In this document: positions 44,338 to 56,368 of the stretch, one piece after another
How the letters are laid out: every line of letters starts with the position of its first letter
How positions within the stretch are numbered: the stretch's first letter is position 1
Source: Agaricus subrufescens
Taxonomy: Eukaryota; Basidiomycota; Agaricomycetes; Agaricales; Agaricaceae
NCBI GenBank assembly: GCA_029945375.1
Contig: CM057059.1
Location: forward strand, 992,001-1,056,000
Reading direction: 5' to 3'
DNA: 64,000 bases
The notes under the pieces: model-generated
What the model was told of the DNA's origin: nothing
The model's input: only the letters and a program-made list of their open reading frames with translations
Databases searched by the model: none
Translations under genes and position numbers: made by a program

Positions 44338-45645
44338 ATGCCTGCTCAATTTTGTGTACTACCAACAGGTTAGTTATCAATGGGCTCGAAATCACGTAGA
44401 TATTCACCATAGGTCCACTAGAGGCTGTGCAGTCACTTTCCTCTTGTGAAGAAGTAGAAGTGCCTTATCTACGGCTTCCGCATCCCAGGACAGGTATTGA
44501 TGAATTTCACGAAATTGACGCCGCTAACAAGTCATTCTCAGACATTCCTTCCCTTTTTCTCCCGGTAGAGGGCGGCGGAGATGTGGACACCAGTCAGATC
44601 TTGGAATTGCAAGCCATTAACCCATTCGAGTCTCGTTCTTGGTTTTTGGAAAATGAAGTAATTGCTGGTGCGTGATCTGTAATGTTATTAACGCTCTCTC
44701 TGATACATCTTGCGTCAAGGGCAGATGGCAAACTGCTGTTGATGACCCCTGTTGACCCAGTATTTCTCCTCTTGCCTATCCTGTCCTGTATTCAACCTGT
44801 AGGCCAGCAATGCACCTCTTCGGAGCCAACCATTTACGCCCCACTTAGGACGATGGATCTACTGGCCAGTTCAAGCCTGCTGATGATATGCTCGAAGAAG
44901 CCGCGCTTAAACTCCAAGAGCAATCTCAATCGCGAAAGGACGGAAAGATATCTAATGAACATATCCTGCGGTTTGCTAGTTTAAGATGCGCTAAAAATGC
45001 GCTCAAGCGCATATGCGATATTAAGGGTCAGTAAATAATGTCTGTTATTGATTGCTTGTTACACTATTTCACAGAAATAACCGAGGAGATTACTGTATAT
45101 CGATTTTCTCGAGAACGTGTTTTGGATTACTTACGCAAAAAAGTGGATCATCTATCGACGCCGTCAACGCTTGGAAAATCAAGAACGATCATCCGAAGCC
45201 TAGCCAAAGATGGATTGATGGAGGACGGGAACGAGGAGTTACTCAAGAGTGGGTTCATTTATTGTACCTTTGGATCTGTGTTTAATGGGCCTTAGTCGGA
45301 CAGACCCGAACTGCTTGTGAGCTCGTGGGCCACTACTTGTCGCCAACCATGCGTGATATGCTGTATGCATCGTATGAGTACGTATATATTTATTATTGTA
45401 CGAATTGTTCTGACTTTCGTCGCGATAGCTTTACCCAATTAGACACGTTCCTTAAAAGAGTGAAAGACGAGGCAGTGTCATTGGCCGCTGCTACACAGAA
45501 TAAGAAGACAGGGAATAAACCAACGACGGAGGGGAAAAAGCGAAAGGCTGTAAGGGGCTCACATGGGGTGGAGATACTGAAAAAGGCGAATATCAATGGA
45601 GTAGCAAAGTTGTCGACGTTCTTCAAAAAGGCAGACAAGGTGTAG
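44338..45645 (+). CDS. Ribonuclease H2 subunit B
   Basis: Non-catalytic subunit of RNase H2, which removes ribonucleotides from DNA. The ATG at 44338 (MPAQFCVLPTG) opens a gene of about seven exons. The triple-barrel core shows EVPYLRLPHPRTGIDEFHEI, LFLPVEGGGDVDTSQILELQ, INPFESRSWFLENEVIADGK and LLLMTPVDPVFLLLPIL, the Ydr279/RNASEH2B hallmark. Later exons give EEAALKLQEQSQSRKDGKIS, ITEEITVYRFSRERVLDYLR and KKVDHLSTPSTLGKSRTIIR. The C-terminus is lysine-rich and ends VAKLSTFFKKADKV. Its LSTFF core resembles the PCNA-interacting peptide at the end of human RNASEH2B. The 5' half is strongly supported. The internal join between LLLPIL and LDDGSTGQFK is read from splice consensus. Confidence 0.87.
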
Positions 45646-45727
45646 CTGTCTGAGTTTATTTTTATACGCATATATCTTGCACATTTCTTCTTACCACGCT
45701 ACTTTCTTCCGCCTTCTTCTCTTCCCC
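45646..45727. other. Very short intergenic between two plus-strand genes
   Basis: 82 bases hold both the end of the RNase H2B transcript and the leader of the next gene. CT-rich sequence (TTTCTTCCGCCTTCTTCTC) precedes the next ATG. Nothing else recognised. Confidence 0.4.
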
Positions 45728-48028
45728 ATGAACTCTCACAAGTCTTTCCTCGACAAAGCTGTTCAAACGGACCCGTCAGAAGCGATTCATGGCGCAAGCC
45801 CCCCTAGGGCTTCTTATATTTTTTCACACTCTGACTCGCCTGGCTACCTGCAGGCGCTGGAGTTCTCGCAATCGTCGGACACGTCTTCTGCCTATCATTC
45901 TCTAAGTCGTTTTGGAGCATATACCTACTCTGATATCTCGTTCTTTGATGATTCTCGTTACCTTTCCGAACGGCCTGTTACAAATTCTGCTCGCCCAGCG
46001 AAGTACGGACAATTGGCTTACAGCAAACCTATAGGGTCTCCAATTGTTAACAACCGAGTTGTCTCTCTTCCGGAAACGTCCCCTCCTTGCAGGATTGCTC
46101 GTGAAACCACCGTTAGGGTTGTCTCTATGCCAGAGCATCTCAAAACATTACCTCACTCGGCTGCGCTTCCAGAGGATTATCTGGACCGCTCGGAATACCT
46201 GAGCCCACCTTCACCGTTGGATGGTGAATCTAATAGGAGAGAATCCTTTGCGAACTGTTCATTATATCCTTCGTCTCCTGAGACATCCTTCCCGCCTTCT
46301 TCTCCGGAGTCAGTCATGATTATCGGAAATGATACTCAAGTTCACCCGACGTTCTTACGTCCCAAGTCTAGTATTGAGGAGGAAGAAAGAAATGGAGGTA
46401 TTTCAGCACTTTGTTCGAGCGGTAGTATATGCTCACATGTCGACTGCAGGATGGATTCCGGTGAATGGCTCCCCTCCCAAACCCATTCCTGCCTTGCATG
46501 GTCCATTGTCGTTACCATATGCTAGATGCCCGTCGTGAGTCGACTCCTTTCTATGACGTTGCGGAGTTTTTGAATTGTTCTCAGTGGTGCCGAGGGTACC
46601 GTTGTTGAGGGTGAAGATCTGACGCATATGATCTGGGGTCTGGACTCCAATGGCCTACAGGCGATGCCAATCAAGCCTACTCCTTTTTTCACACAAAAGA
46701 CCTCCCGTCCAGTCGCTTCTTCGCAACATAAATCCACTTTGTACCAAGAGGATATCGCTTACTCTCTACACGATCAAGATATAATCGACCTCTCGCGGCC
46801 TGATTTCCATACATCTTTGCCCAAAAATTTTGTTTCTGTGCCGCATCAGCATCAACGTTCACGAACCTATCGGGATACTTTAGAGGAGTCTTTGAAAAAC
46901 GTTAGCGACCGGAAAGTTGGTATCTACGAATTCGTTCGAAGGGATTCTCCTATACAGCTGTATCCTAGCACCCTCGGTGTTCCGCAATCTGAAGCCAGAG
47001 CATGGACCACTGGTCTTGGTATCGACCTGTGGCAGTGCGCCCACGAGCATAGCTCAGTTTCTCTCTCTGAGCCTGTATTCTCTCGCGCGGACCAAGGAGA
47101 ATCCCAATCCCTTCTCGGCTCAAATCGTCACTTCGAATTGACCGGTGGTACTCATCATACATACTCAACTCCGCTTGGCTTCTCGGTCTATGATGCAGAG
47201 ACTTCTGGTGGTCAAGGACAGCGGTCGGGAATCTTGACGCCCCCAGATACGGGTTCGCCTCAATGGTCTCCACGCTTTCATCAAAGTCGTCCTCTTTTCA
47301 TGTCGCCGGAAGTGCATCTTGACAAGAGACGGGATTATGTTGGTCTATCAATTTCCAGGACTCCCGAGGAATTACAGGCCTCGTACAAAGGACAAGAAGC
47401 TGCTTACTTTGTTGTCGACAGCATTCCACGCGACGAGACTCACCGACGGTCAACTTCCTCTGGGTCAGCTGATGTTAGTTTGGCAACCTCACCTGAGGCG
47501 ACACGGCGCTTCAGTACTGTCCAGCCCGTTCTCGGTGTTTCTCAGAACCGTACTTATTCGATTCATGAGGCAACACCTCTATCGCCTGTTTCGCCAGATC
47601 TTAGGCGAAACCTCTCACAACAACAACCTCGTTCTATCCCTTTGACCCGTCTCATTCAACGGAGGCTGTCATCGGTGGCTGAAGAGGAACATGAACCGGA
47701 AAACGCCACACTCTTGCGGGTTGACAAAGTTCCTTCAATGCAACCGTCAGCACCAGTTCCGTCATCGAAACAACAAGCTTCAAAGGAAGGGATTTCGGTT
47801 CAGAGCCAACGAGCACCACGTTTATCCAGCGGTAACAGAAAGCAAAACAGTAAGCCTCCCACCTGTGTCACCCGTAATACTTCAGAGAGCGCACCAAACA
47901 CCTCATCGACGGCAACACACAGGCCAATAGACGGAGCCAATACAACCATCGAGAGACAGAACGCGAAGCCAAAGAAATCTTATAGGAAAAAGAAATATCC
48001 CAAAAGGCAGACCGCAGTAGAGAATTAA
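45728..48028 (+). CDS. Large disordered protein of unknown function
   Basis: Three exons encode about 730 residues from the ATG at 45728 (MNSHKSFLDKAVQTDPSEAI). Splicing of introns near 46396-46449 and 46541-46590 gives a short well-ordered-looking patch, GGWIPVNGSPPKPIPALHGP, followed by LSLPYARCPSGAEGTVVEGE and DLTHMIWGLDSNGLQAMPIK. The rest is rich in Ser, Pro, Thr, Gln and Arg and looks disordered. SP and TP sites are frequent (SPPSPLDGE, TPPDTGSPQWSP, ATPLSPVSPDLRR), so it may be phosphorylated. The C-terminus is very basic (KPKKSYRKKKYPKRQTAVEN), suggesting a nuclear or RNA/DNA-associated protein. I do not recognise a family. Continuous frame and codon use through 1.4 kb of the last exon support a real gene. 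Confidence 0.75.
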
Positions 48029-48123
48029 AGTAGAAATCGTCTCTTATTTTAATCGGACTAGAAACAGTACTTAAGTGTATGCTATTTCCAATCTGTGTGG
48101 TATACAGGTTGGCGGAGGGGTAC

Positions 48124-50161
48124 CTATCCCTTAACAAAGAGATCAGTGAACTTGTCCACAGGCATATTAGCCAATTTTTGAGCATCAGAGACAGTTTCCA
48201 AGATGCTACGGGATGCGGTGAGTCAATATTCAAGACAAATGGACCAGAATTAAACGTACGTCTTTTGATGAACATCATCGAAGTGATAAGAGATATGCCT
48301 AAAAATATGATTACGCCAGTCAGTATGTTGCCATGACCAAGTCATGTGAAACCACAGACCTCTTAAATTTGTTGATGAGCAAAGGAGTACCCTCATCACG
48401 ACGCCTCTTGTGGCCAACAGGGTATTCGACCTCGACCTCGTCGAGGGTGGTGCCATCATTGAGCTCAACAAGGAGGGCATTACCAATAGAACGCTTCTCC
48501 GGGTCATGGTAGTCTACACTGAAACGTTTGTCCTCAACACAGTGGATCTTGGCACGTAGGGCATCAATGCGAGGATCAGCGGCAGAGGCATCCGTGCTGT
48601 GAGAATATATGAGGCCAACCGTGGGCTAAGCTTGGAAAAGTCGCACACTTACTAGCTTTCAGAAGTCAACTCGCCAAAGATGAGAGGATAGGCAACCATG
48701 TAGTTGATAGCATGACTAGAGGGAACATGAGCACACGAGTTTTCAATGATAAGAATCAGGGGAGGTGCTCACTCTCGGTCAGCAAAGTTGTCTAGGGGAC
48801 CTTGCTTATCGATAATACGGATGGCGGCTTCCTGAGTTCGGATCCTAACGCTCTTAATATCATCAGAGGTCTTTCCGAGAGCTTTGAGTTTGTTGTGGAC
48901 GGTGTGAGCAGCCTCAACGGCGGTTTGGGCGTGGAATTCAGCAGGGTAGGAAATCTTGAAGAGAACGTTCTCCATGATATAGGAGCCGTATGGTCGCTGG
49001 AATTCAAACGGTTTGCCCTGTGAGTTATTATAAATGACCATACAATCAGTAGAGTTCATTTCAGAAAGTTATAGCGACAGACCTTGAAAAGGACATCATA
49101 GAAACCCCAGGTCTTGGCAGTCAAAACCGACGGAAGACCTTTTTCACCCTTCTTCACGAGAAGCGCAAGATTGACTGCTCGAGAACAAGCATCACCTGCG
49201 GCCCAGGATTTGCGAGGACCCGTATTGGGAGCATGGCGGTAGGTACGAAGTGACTGTCCGTCGACCCATGCTTGCGAGATGGCATCTACAGTTTGGTCAC
49301 GGTTAAGGCCAAGAAGCTTAGAAACGACGGCTGTGGAAGCAACTTTGACGAGAACGACGTGGTCGAGGCCAACGCGGTTGAAGGAATTCAAGAGGGCAAG
49401 CCCACCCTGAATTTCATGGGCTTTGATCATAGCCTCAAGGACATCATGGACTCTAAGAGACTGGCCTTGGCGAGCAAGGTGGTCCGCAACAGCCAGGATA
49501 GCGCCAAGGTTGTCAGATGGGTGACCCCCTATATGGAACAGGACACAAATTAGTGTGAATAAGATAAGAGAGACAAATGACGAACATTCGGCAGCTAGGA
49601 AACAATCGTTATAATCAAGCCAGCGAATTTGAGTGCCAATATTGAAAGCACCACGGATAGGGTCGAGCTGGTAATTGGTTCCTGGAACACGAGTGCCTAG
49701 TCGTGACAATCCGGATCAGCATGGCGGGGACCGAAAGGAATTGGAAGACAACGCAGACCATTCGGAACAATAGTGCCCTCTACAACAGGGCCCAAAAGCT
49801 TGGTACACTCGGGAAAACGAAGCCCCTCGAGGCCACAGCCGATAGTATCAATCAGGCAGAGCCGAGCAGTCTCGAAAGCGAGTTGCGAGTCGATTTTGTA
49901 GTCGTGGACATAATTAGCAATGTCCTGGATAACTTTGTCGGGCTCTGGACGGAGAGTGGATTCACCCTGGTGGGCAGACATGGAATGAGAAGCAGAGGTA
50001 GAAAAGGCAGAGACGGAATTTATCGATTGTCGGACCGCCGGAACGAAGAGCGCGGAAGGGCGAGCTGATGGGATGATAAGGGAGCGAAACAAGGGCTGCC
50101 TGGAGCCCAGGAGTCTACGAGGACTAGAGAAAATTGCGGTGCGTGTCGCGGCTGCCAGCAT
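48124..50161 (-). CDS. 2-methylcitrate dehydratase (PrpD/MmgE family), mitochondrial
   Basis: Enzyme of the methylcitrate cycle, which turns propionyl-CoA into pyruvate: it dehydrates 2-methylcitrate to 2-methylaconitate. The ATG at 50161 begins [20 protein letters not shown], an Arg/Ser/Ala-rich mitochondrial presequence. PrpD blocks follow: [116 protein letters not shown] and [40 protein letters not shown] and the basic [16 protein letters not shown] come next, and the end is [11 protein letters not shown]. About eight exons with normal borders. Length fits the family (about 550 residues). It is divergent from regulator B, with 390 bases between starts. Confidence 0.93.
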
Positions 50162-50551
50162 CTCCGCCGTGGTACTGACCAGCGGTCTTCAGCTCGCGAC
50201 GCTACGAGAAAACCTTTTAAGCAAGCTCCGAGCCTGCTCGGTCACGTGTATCTCGTATCCCAATGCGGAACTACGTTGTACAACTTGGTAAGAGCGGAAA
50301 AAATCATTTCCTCCAAATCGTTCGACTGTCTACGAATTACGCCTTGATACGTCATTTCTCTCAGGAGTAGGCTACGCGCGAATCAGATATGGCCAAAATC
50401 AACCCTTGCGCGTCCTTCGGACAAGTCGACTTCCCCATGTTTTGATTCCTGGGGTTGAACTTGACTCGAAGGCAAGCCCCGGGTCGGTCCTAGCTTCTCT
50501 CTTAAGTGGCGCGCATACGATTGACATCACCTACATCTTTCATTCCTCGTC
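50162..50551. promoter_or_regulatory. Divergent promoter region, 2-methylcitrate dehydratase and regulator B
   Basis: 390 bases between two divergent start codons. It has isolated CGG triplets (for example near 50174, 50264 and 50294) but no clear palindrome like those at 41430 and 41477. It holds no gene. Confidence 0.5.
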
Positions 50552-53500
50552 ATGGCTTCAGACGGTATCCGAGATGCCCCAAGCACCCACCATCACCACT
50601 ACAAGAGAAGGCGCCTCCGGGGTGCCTGCGACCTCTGTCGTAGAAAAAAGAGTTGGTGCTTTTAAAAATCTACAGCCTTGGCATCTAGCTAAAGCACCCT
50701 AGTCAAATGTAGCGCTTTGATGTTCTGGACAGAATTTTAAGATTACTTATCTACTCTAGGCAACAGCGCGGAGATGCCCAACAACGAGTGTTCAAACTGC
50801 GCTGCTTATAGACTTGAATGCACTCACAAGGCGCCCCGCCAACCCAGCGTGAAGGCGAGTTGGAAAAGTTAAGTGATCTGCTCTCGCTGATGATCTTCCA
50901 TCAATAGCCAAAGAACCGCAAGGAAAAAGGGTGGGCACAGTTCTTCTGGTTTGATCCCAAAGTTGTTTAGTGTCGATTGCACTCGAAGAAATACTATCCA
51001 AGCATTGGAAGAGCGCCTTGGCAAGATGGAGCAATTGTTTCATCAAGTAATTGGCTGATTTCTATCTTCTGTCACATCCCTTACGCCTATCACTTTCGTA
51101 GGTTCTTCCTGAGGCAGATCTTGAGGGGTCCTTACTTGCTGCTGGTTCTCCTAGCCGCGTTGAAGGTGCTTCCAATTCGGCTTCCCCGTCTAGCGCGTGG
51201 AGTAGTCCCGCACTCGCCACAAATTGGCTGTATCCTATTCCGCAGATCTTATCAGATTATGCCGAAAATCACGCATTGTCTGATATCGAGGAGGATGTCT
51301 CAGAGGAGGAAAATTTGGCCCGCGTTGTTCTGACAAAACATCTCAATGACTTGCCTCTCGATATAGTTGGAAAAAACTTCTTTGGAGATTCAAGGTTTGT
51401 TTTCACGGTACCTAGAAATTATACTCAAGTCCACTGACTTCGCCCAGCGCGACTATGCTTTTACAGGAGGCCAATGGCGTCAAGAGGGAAGTCACAAGTC
51501 CTGTGGATTCCTATACTCCCTCCTGGGATGTTCATCCAGTAAGGCTCCTTTACTCGAGGGCGTTTCAACCCCTCACCATCGTCAGGGGAAAGCCGACTGT
51601 GTCAGCTCCGACTCAAATCTGCTTTTTGAATTTCCTGAGAAAGACCAGCTCGATAAATTGATAAACCTCTTTTTTGTACGATTGAACATTTATGTTCCAT
51701 TACTTCACCGACCCTCTTTTGAACGGGACATGAGCGGTGGTCTTCATCTACGTGATTTAGGCTTTGCACAGGTAGTCCTTATGGTGTGTGCATTGGCCTG
51801 TCGGTGCATTGACGACCCAGGAGACTTACTTCCAAGCGATATCTCTGGCGGATTCAAATACTTCCACCAAACTCTTTTACTGAGGAAGAAGCTTCTGGTT
51901 GAGACTGGTCTGTACGATCTACAGTATTACTGTGTACGTTATCAAACCCGCATTCTTTGCCTCAAGCTGTCTTACGTTCACCTAGCTACTCAATCTCTTC
52001 CTAACAATGTCTTTCCCGCAGGCGGGATGGAACTTGGTAGGCCTCGCGCTGAGATTCGCCCAGGGACTCGCACTACATCGTTACCGAGGCAATAATCCCA
52101 CTGTCAGAGGGGAACTATGGAAGCGGTGTTTCTGGTGCGAGGTTTCGCAGTCTAGGTCAGATAAACTATCTTACTCATCCCCAGGACACTGATTATATTG
52201 GACCGACTGACGAGCTCATTCACGGGGCGCCTTTGTGGCATCAACGATGAGGAGTGCGTCAGGTTACCTACGAGATGCCATTTATGCCCTAATCGTTCTC
52301 ACAAGTCTCGACGCCGACCCTCCCTTAGCTTGCGACGATGAATACTGGGAATGTGCTGACCCAGAACAAAGGTGGAAACAGCCACCAGGAGATCCGTCCA
52401 AGGTATCAGCTTTCAATGCTTACTTGAGGTTGTGTGAAATACTATCCTTTGCACTACGGACATTATACTCTACCAAGAAATCAAGGTTTTTGACAGGACT
52501 TACTAGTGACCAATGGGACCAACACATAGTCGCCGACTTGGACTCAGCCATGAATGAGTGGAAGGCCTCTTTGCCTGATTACTGTGCGCCTCTACTTATA
52601 GTGATACCATTCTAAAACACTGACTCTGAGCCCAGTGCGATGGAATCCTGATCAAGAAAATACCACTTTTCTACACCAATCCGCCTGGCTTCATACGACA
52701 TTTTATTACATTCAAATCCAAATTCACCGACCTTACATTCAAAAATCCTCTCCCCTCTCGTTCCCCTCTCTAGCCATCTGTACCAATGCAGCTCGAGCGT
52801 GCAGTCGTATCGTTGACGCCAAGGGACCCGGATGGCTTTATCCATTACCAAGTATTGTAGTACGAGTTGTCTTTATCACCGAAAAAGAACTCTCACTCAT
52901 TTTAGGTACAGTTTTCCACTTTTGTATCAGGAGTAGTGATACTCTTAACCATGTATGGGAACATGAGGACAAACTCGAACATAGACACCAAGACACCAAG
53001 GGAGAATGCCCAACGATGCATAAATTCCCTGAAAGCTATGGGGTCTAAGTACGTTTTCCTTTTTTGAAAGTATTGGTTTCTTAACTGAGAGATTGTCTTT
53101 AGAAGCCATATGGCCGGAAGATTCGCGTGAGTTTCACCCGTATGTATTGATAAACCTTACAATCCACCCTGACCCGTGTATTCCTACCTCGATAAGCGAT
53201 GTCTTGACGGATCTAGCGACCATGCAAATTAGGCGAGAAAGGTCTCCTATCATCCCGTCCGAGTCAAACAAGCGACCTAGAGATACCGAGGAACCATCAC
53301 AAGAGCAAGTAGCACTGAAGGAAGCGTCAACCTCCACGTTGAGACCTCACGAAACTTACTCGGCGCTCAAATCCAAGTCGTCTTTCATTTCAATAGAAGA
53401 AGGCAACCAGGGTACCAGTAACTCGTCCATGTCAACTTCGCCGCCTGCACTAAGTCAGGCAACTACACACGACATCGGTTCCGGGTCTCTATTACTGTCG

Positions 53501-53861
53501 TTTGAAGGTGGTAACGGCACCTCATCTAAAAATTCGCCGGTTCCGTCAATGGAGGAATGGAACTTCGGTCAACAAGTATTGGCTTCAATGGATTTGGATC
53601 GTACACAGCAACAAAGTACCCAAAATATCTCTCCATCCCTCGTCCAACAACCATTGGCCAACACGTCCACATTCCACGGTTTAGAACCTAACGAAACAGA
53701 TCCGGAGGTGACGGCACTTTGGTCACAAGTCCCGAGTAGTTTCGAGTAAGCGATATACTGATCATCGGATTAACATTTGGGATCTCTAACTTGGAACTTT
53801 CAAAAATAGTCTTGAAGACTGGGATCAATTTATGGCACATCTGAATAGAGATGGTTTTTAA
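50552..53861 (+). CDS. Zn2Cys6 fungal transcription factor, paralogue B
   Basis: Sister of the minus-strand regulator at 37738-41125. The ATG at 50552 gives MASDGIRDAPSTHHHHYKRR. The zinc cluster, CDLCRRKKIKCNSAEMPNNE and CSNCAAYRLECTH, needs a 6-base microexon (TCAAAT, 50703-50708) between introns 50652-50702 and 50709-50759. A helix that may dimerise follows (RNTIQALEERLGKMEQLFHQ). The fungal_trans region shows RLNIYVPLLHRPSFERDMSG, GFAQVVLMVCALACR, LDRLTSSFTGRLCGINDEDL, CDDEYWECADPEQRWKQPPG and LCEILSFALRTLYSTKKSRF. After ENTTFLHQSAWLHTTFYYIQ comes a Ser/Thr-rich tail. A stop after VPSSFE at 53749 is skipped if the intron starting at GTAAGC is removed, giving an end LEDWDQFMAHLNRDGF as in the sister gene. 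The frame is intact, so it should be functional. Target genes unknown. Confidence 0.88.
50703..50708 (+). other. 6-base microexon in the zinc cluster of regulator B
   Basis: TCAAAT is flanked by CCCTAG and GTAGCG. With a preceding A and a following GC it supplies Ile-Lys-Cys of the KIKC motif. The matching microexon in regulator A is at 40964-40969 on the minus strand. Without it, both proteins lose the third cysteine and shift frame. Confidence 0.8.
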
Positions 53862-54174
53862 TATTGTACGCGATACAATAATATCCACTCGCTTCTGTCT
53901 TAACGGCTTTAAAAGACAATCGCAATCACATTTAGGAGGTATCAAATCTTCCGATACGGCGAACGAACACCGTTGAATAGAGTTTTTTTTTTAACTGTTT
54001 TTATTTTTTTAATGAGCTTATCTTGTAGTTCATTAACTAACGTGTAACGAACTACAGCACAGCAGGTTAAAGGAGAGGACTCTATCAATGAACGAGAGTA
54101 TACTACATTATAAATACAAACTATGGTATACGACCGAAAACAAAAAAAAAAAAAAGCAAAAAGAATAATCGCAA
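53862..54174. terminator. Shared 3' region between regulator B and a convergent gene
   Basis: 313 AT-rich bases between two facing stop codons, with T tracts at 53985-53993 and 54000-54010 and an A tract at 54141-54154. These fit polyadenylation regions for both strands. No gene seen. Confidence 0.45.
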
Positions 54175-55973
54175 TCATGTTGGTCCAAGGTGAAGGTCGA
54201 TAGGTCCCAGAGACGAGTAAATCGATACACGACTCTGACCATCTCCAGCCGCTTCGCTGCGACCGATCCATCCAGTAGTTTTCGAATTTGTCTGACCATC
54301 ATTGTAAGAAATCGTCCGTGGTTTATCTGACGCAAATGAATCGCTATTCGAGTTTTGATTGCCTTGGTCAACTAATACACGACCAAGTCTCGACTCCACG
54401 CTGAAGGAACCTTCAAAGTTCTGGTCCATGACTACTTCTGTCGCAGATAAGCTATTCTGGATGGTAATGGACACAGGCATTGCACGTGGAGCGTCATGTT
54501 GAATGAAAGTGACATTGATAGGAGCATTGAAGTTGTTGACGTTGCCGACGAAATACGGGGAGGATGACAGTGGGAGGTTAGAATGAGGTGAGACGAATGA
54601 TACGTTAGCATTGATGCGTCTGGAAATCACATAGATGAGTACAGGGCCAAGAAAAACGTTGATGCGTTCACGTACTGGTCGCCAGTATCCAAGAGGAATT
54701 TTGTTGGAGATGCACGGTAGAGTGGTTTGACAAGGGTAACTGATGCAGACACGACCCTGGTGTGAAGTGGGAAAATGAGTCATTCGTTTCAACTTGTCAA
54801 ATTAGGATTACCCTTGTAAAGTGTTGAGAACCAGAGCTTCAGAAGCATTGAACGCCCCAATGATATCTCCTATCATGTTCTTGATAGTCACTTGAGGGGC
54901 TTGAATATTCTAAGTCCAAAGTTAGTGAGTGTCAGACGATCGAAGTGGAGAAGCCTACTGTCACAGTGATTGGCCTGAAAGACCCATCAATACTGACCGA
55001 GTCAAAGTCTATATCCGTCAAATCCTGATACTCTTGCGTGAACATAGGGAGGAAGACATTGAAACTAGGAATGACAGGGGAGGTGATGGTTTGGGGGAAA
55101 GTGACGCGGATGTCCATGGATATTTGATCTTCATCCATCATGGTGTCGGGGAACTGAGATGGATGTCCTTTGTTAGTCTTTCTAAAGCAACGCCGTAGTA
55201 GTGGACGTACAAATATAGAGACACCACGATTAGGACCATCGTCGGAAAAGCAAACTAGTGTTGATTCGCGGAGAGCGAGGGTAGATGTGTGTAGGCTCAC
55301 ATAGATTTGAGCATTGTCGTTATTGAGGTTGGGGTCGTATTCCACATAAAGATTTCCGGAAAGTTTGTTGATAGGTGTGTCGTCGAGGGTGGCGTTGGAA
55401 CGGATGGAAATGTCGCCCGTGACTGGTAGTTGCATTGCAAGACTGCGGAAGAGCGTCAGCACGAGAACGAGAAAGAAAACAATGGGGACGCACGTCGCGG
55501 TGTACGATAGAGGAACGTGGTCGACTGCGGTGTTGTTCCAAGTATTGCAACTCATGTCATTGGCATAGGTGATACTGGGGACAGACGATGCAAACTGGTT
55601 CGACAGTAAGTTGGGGGTGGATGAGTAGTCTCCATCATTTCCTCGACGTCGTATTTGCTGCAGCAGAAATGAGATACTGTTTGCCTTTTAGGGGGGGGAG
55701 GAATTGGCTCACCGTCACGATGATCGGCACGCCAACGACGATCGTCAAGAACGTATACGTCAGTAGGACGAATAGGATGACTCTCCACATCCGGGACTGA
55801 TGCCATGCAAGCTTATCGTCGAAGGCGGAGCTCTTGCGGTACTGGGCTTCGGAAGCCTCGTAGTCGGGGAGAGGGGACCAAGAACGTCTGCGTCGGGCCA
55901 CGCGCTCGGGGGGACGGATGGTGGGACCATTGTAGGAATCCTGCTTGCCCTGATCGTCGTTGACCACGATCAT
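54175..55973 (-). CDS. Uncharacterised type II membrane protein with large extracytosolic domain
   Basis: Best start is the ATG at 55973 (MIVVNDDQGKQDSYNGPTIR); the frame is open upstream to 56093. The cytosolic N-terminus of about 60 residues is basic (PPERVARRRRSWSPLPDYEA). One strong membrane segment follows (VILFVLLTYTFLTIVVGVPI). The long remainder is beta-rich, with many Asn-X-Ser/Thr sites (NNTAVD, SNATLD, NASEAL, NVSFVS, NVTFIQ), as expected for a glycosylated lumenal or cell-surface domain (LPVTGDISIRSNATLDDTPI, DISMDIRVTFPQTITSP-like, YFVGNVNNFNAPINVTFIQH). About seven exons. An apparent second hydrophobic stretch near 55450-55500 is an intron (GTGCGT...CGCAG), not a membrane span. 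No family is recognised. Proteins of this plan are common in mushrooms. Confidence 0.7.
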
Positions 55974-56368
55974 GCTCACCGGCACATTGGCAAGGAGGAA
56001 GAACGAAGAGGGGGCCCGCGGAAGTGCGGGAAGGGGAGTGGTGGAGTAAAGGCGGCCTCGCTCGTTGCTGCATCTTTCTGACCAGCGTAACACTTAGTCA
56101 TCTTCGCACTCCAAAAATATATTACACGCTCGTGGCATATCTCACAGCTCCCCGTGTTTCTGCAGATCCATGTTCCCCGCAAACGTCCGCCCTATCCAGC
56201 TCCGAACTGTGCCCCATATCGCCCCCATACATCCGATCGTGCTCTTCTGACAAGCTTCAACCAGCGACGAGAACCACACTCTCATTGTCAGCAGCGGAAC
56301 CATCCGGTGCTTCTCATCAACGTGGGGAGACGGTTTCGGCTGTGATCCCGTTAGACTGGTTAATGCCG
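55974..56368. other. Intergenic, 3' of ERO1 and 5' of the membrane-protein gene
   Basis: About 395 bases between two minus-strand genes. If the upstream start at 56093 is used, the membrane-protein gene reaches further into it. Plus-strand frames at 56024-56455 have no family motif. Confidence 0.45.

Noticed and set aside
53741..53749. Stop codon after VPSSFE in regulator B, as a possible truncation
   Set aside because: A consensus GTAAGC donor overlaps it. Splicing gives a C-terminus matching the sister gene, which has the same intron.
55440..55510. Apparent second membrane span in the type II membrane protein
   Set aside because: The stretch has GTGCGT...CGCAG intron borders, and removing it keeps the frame.
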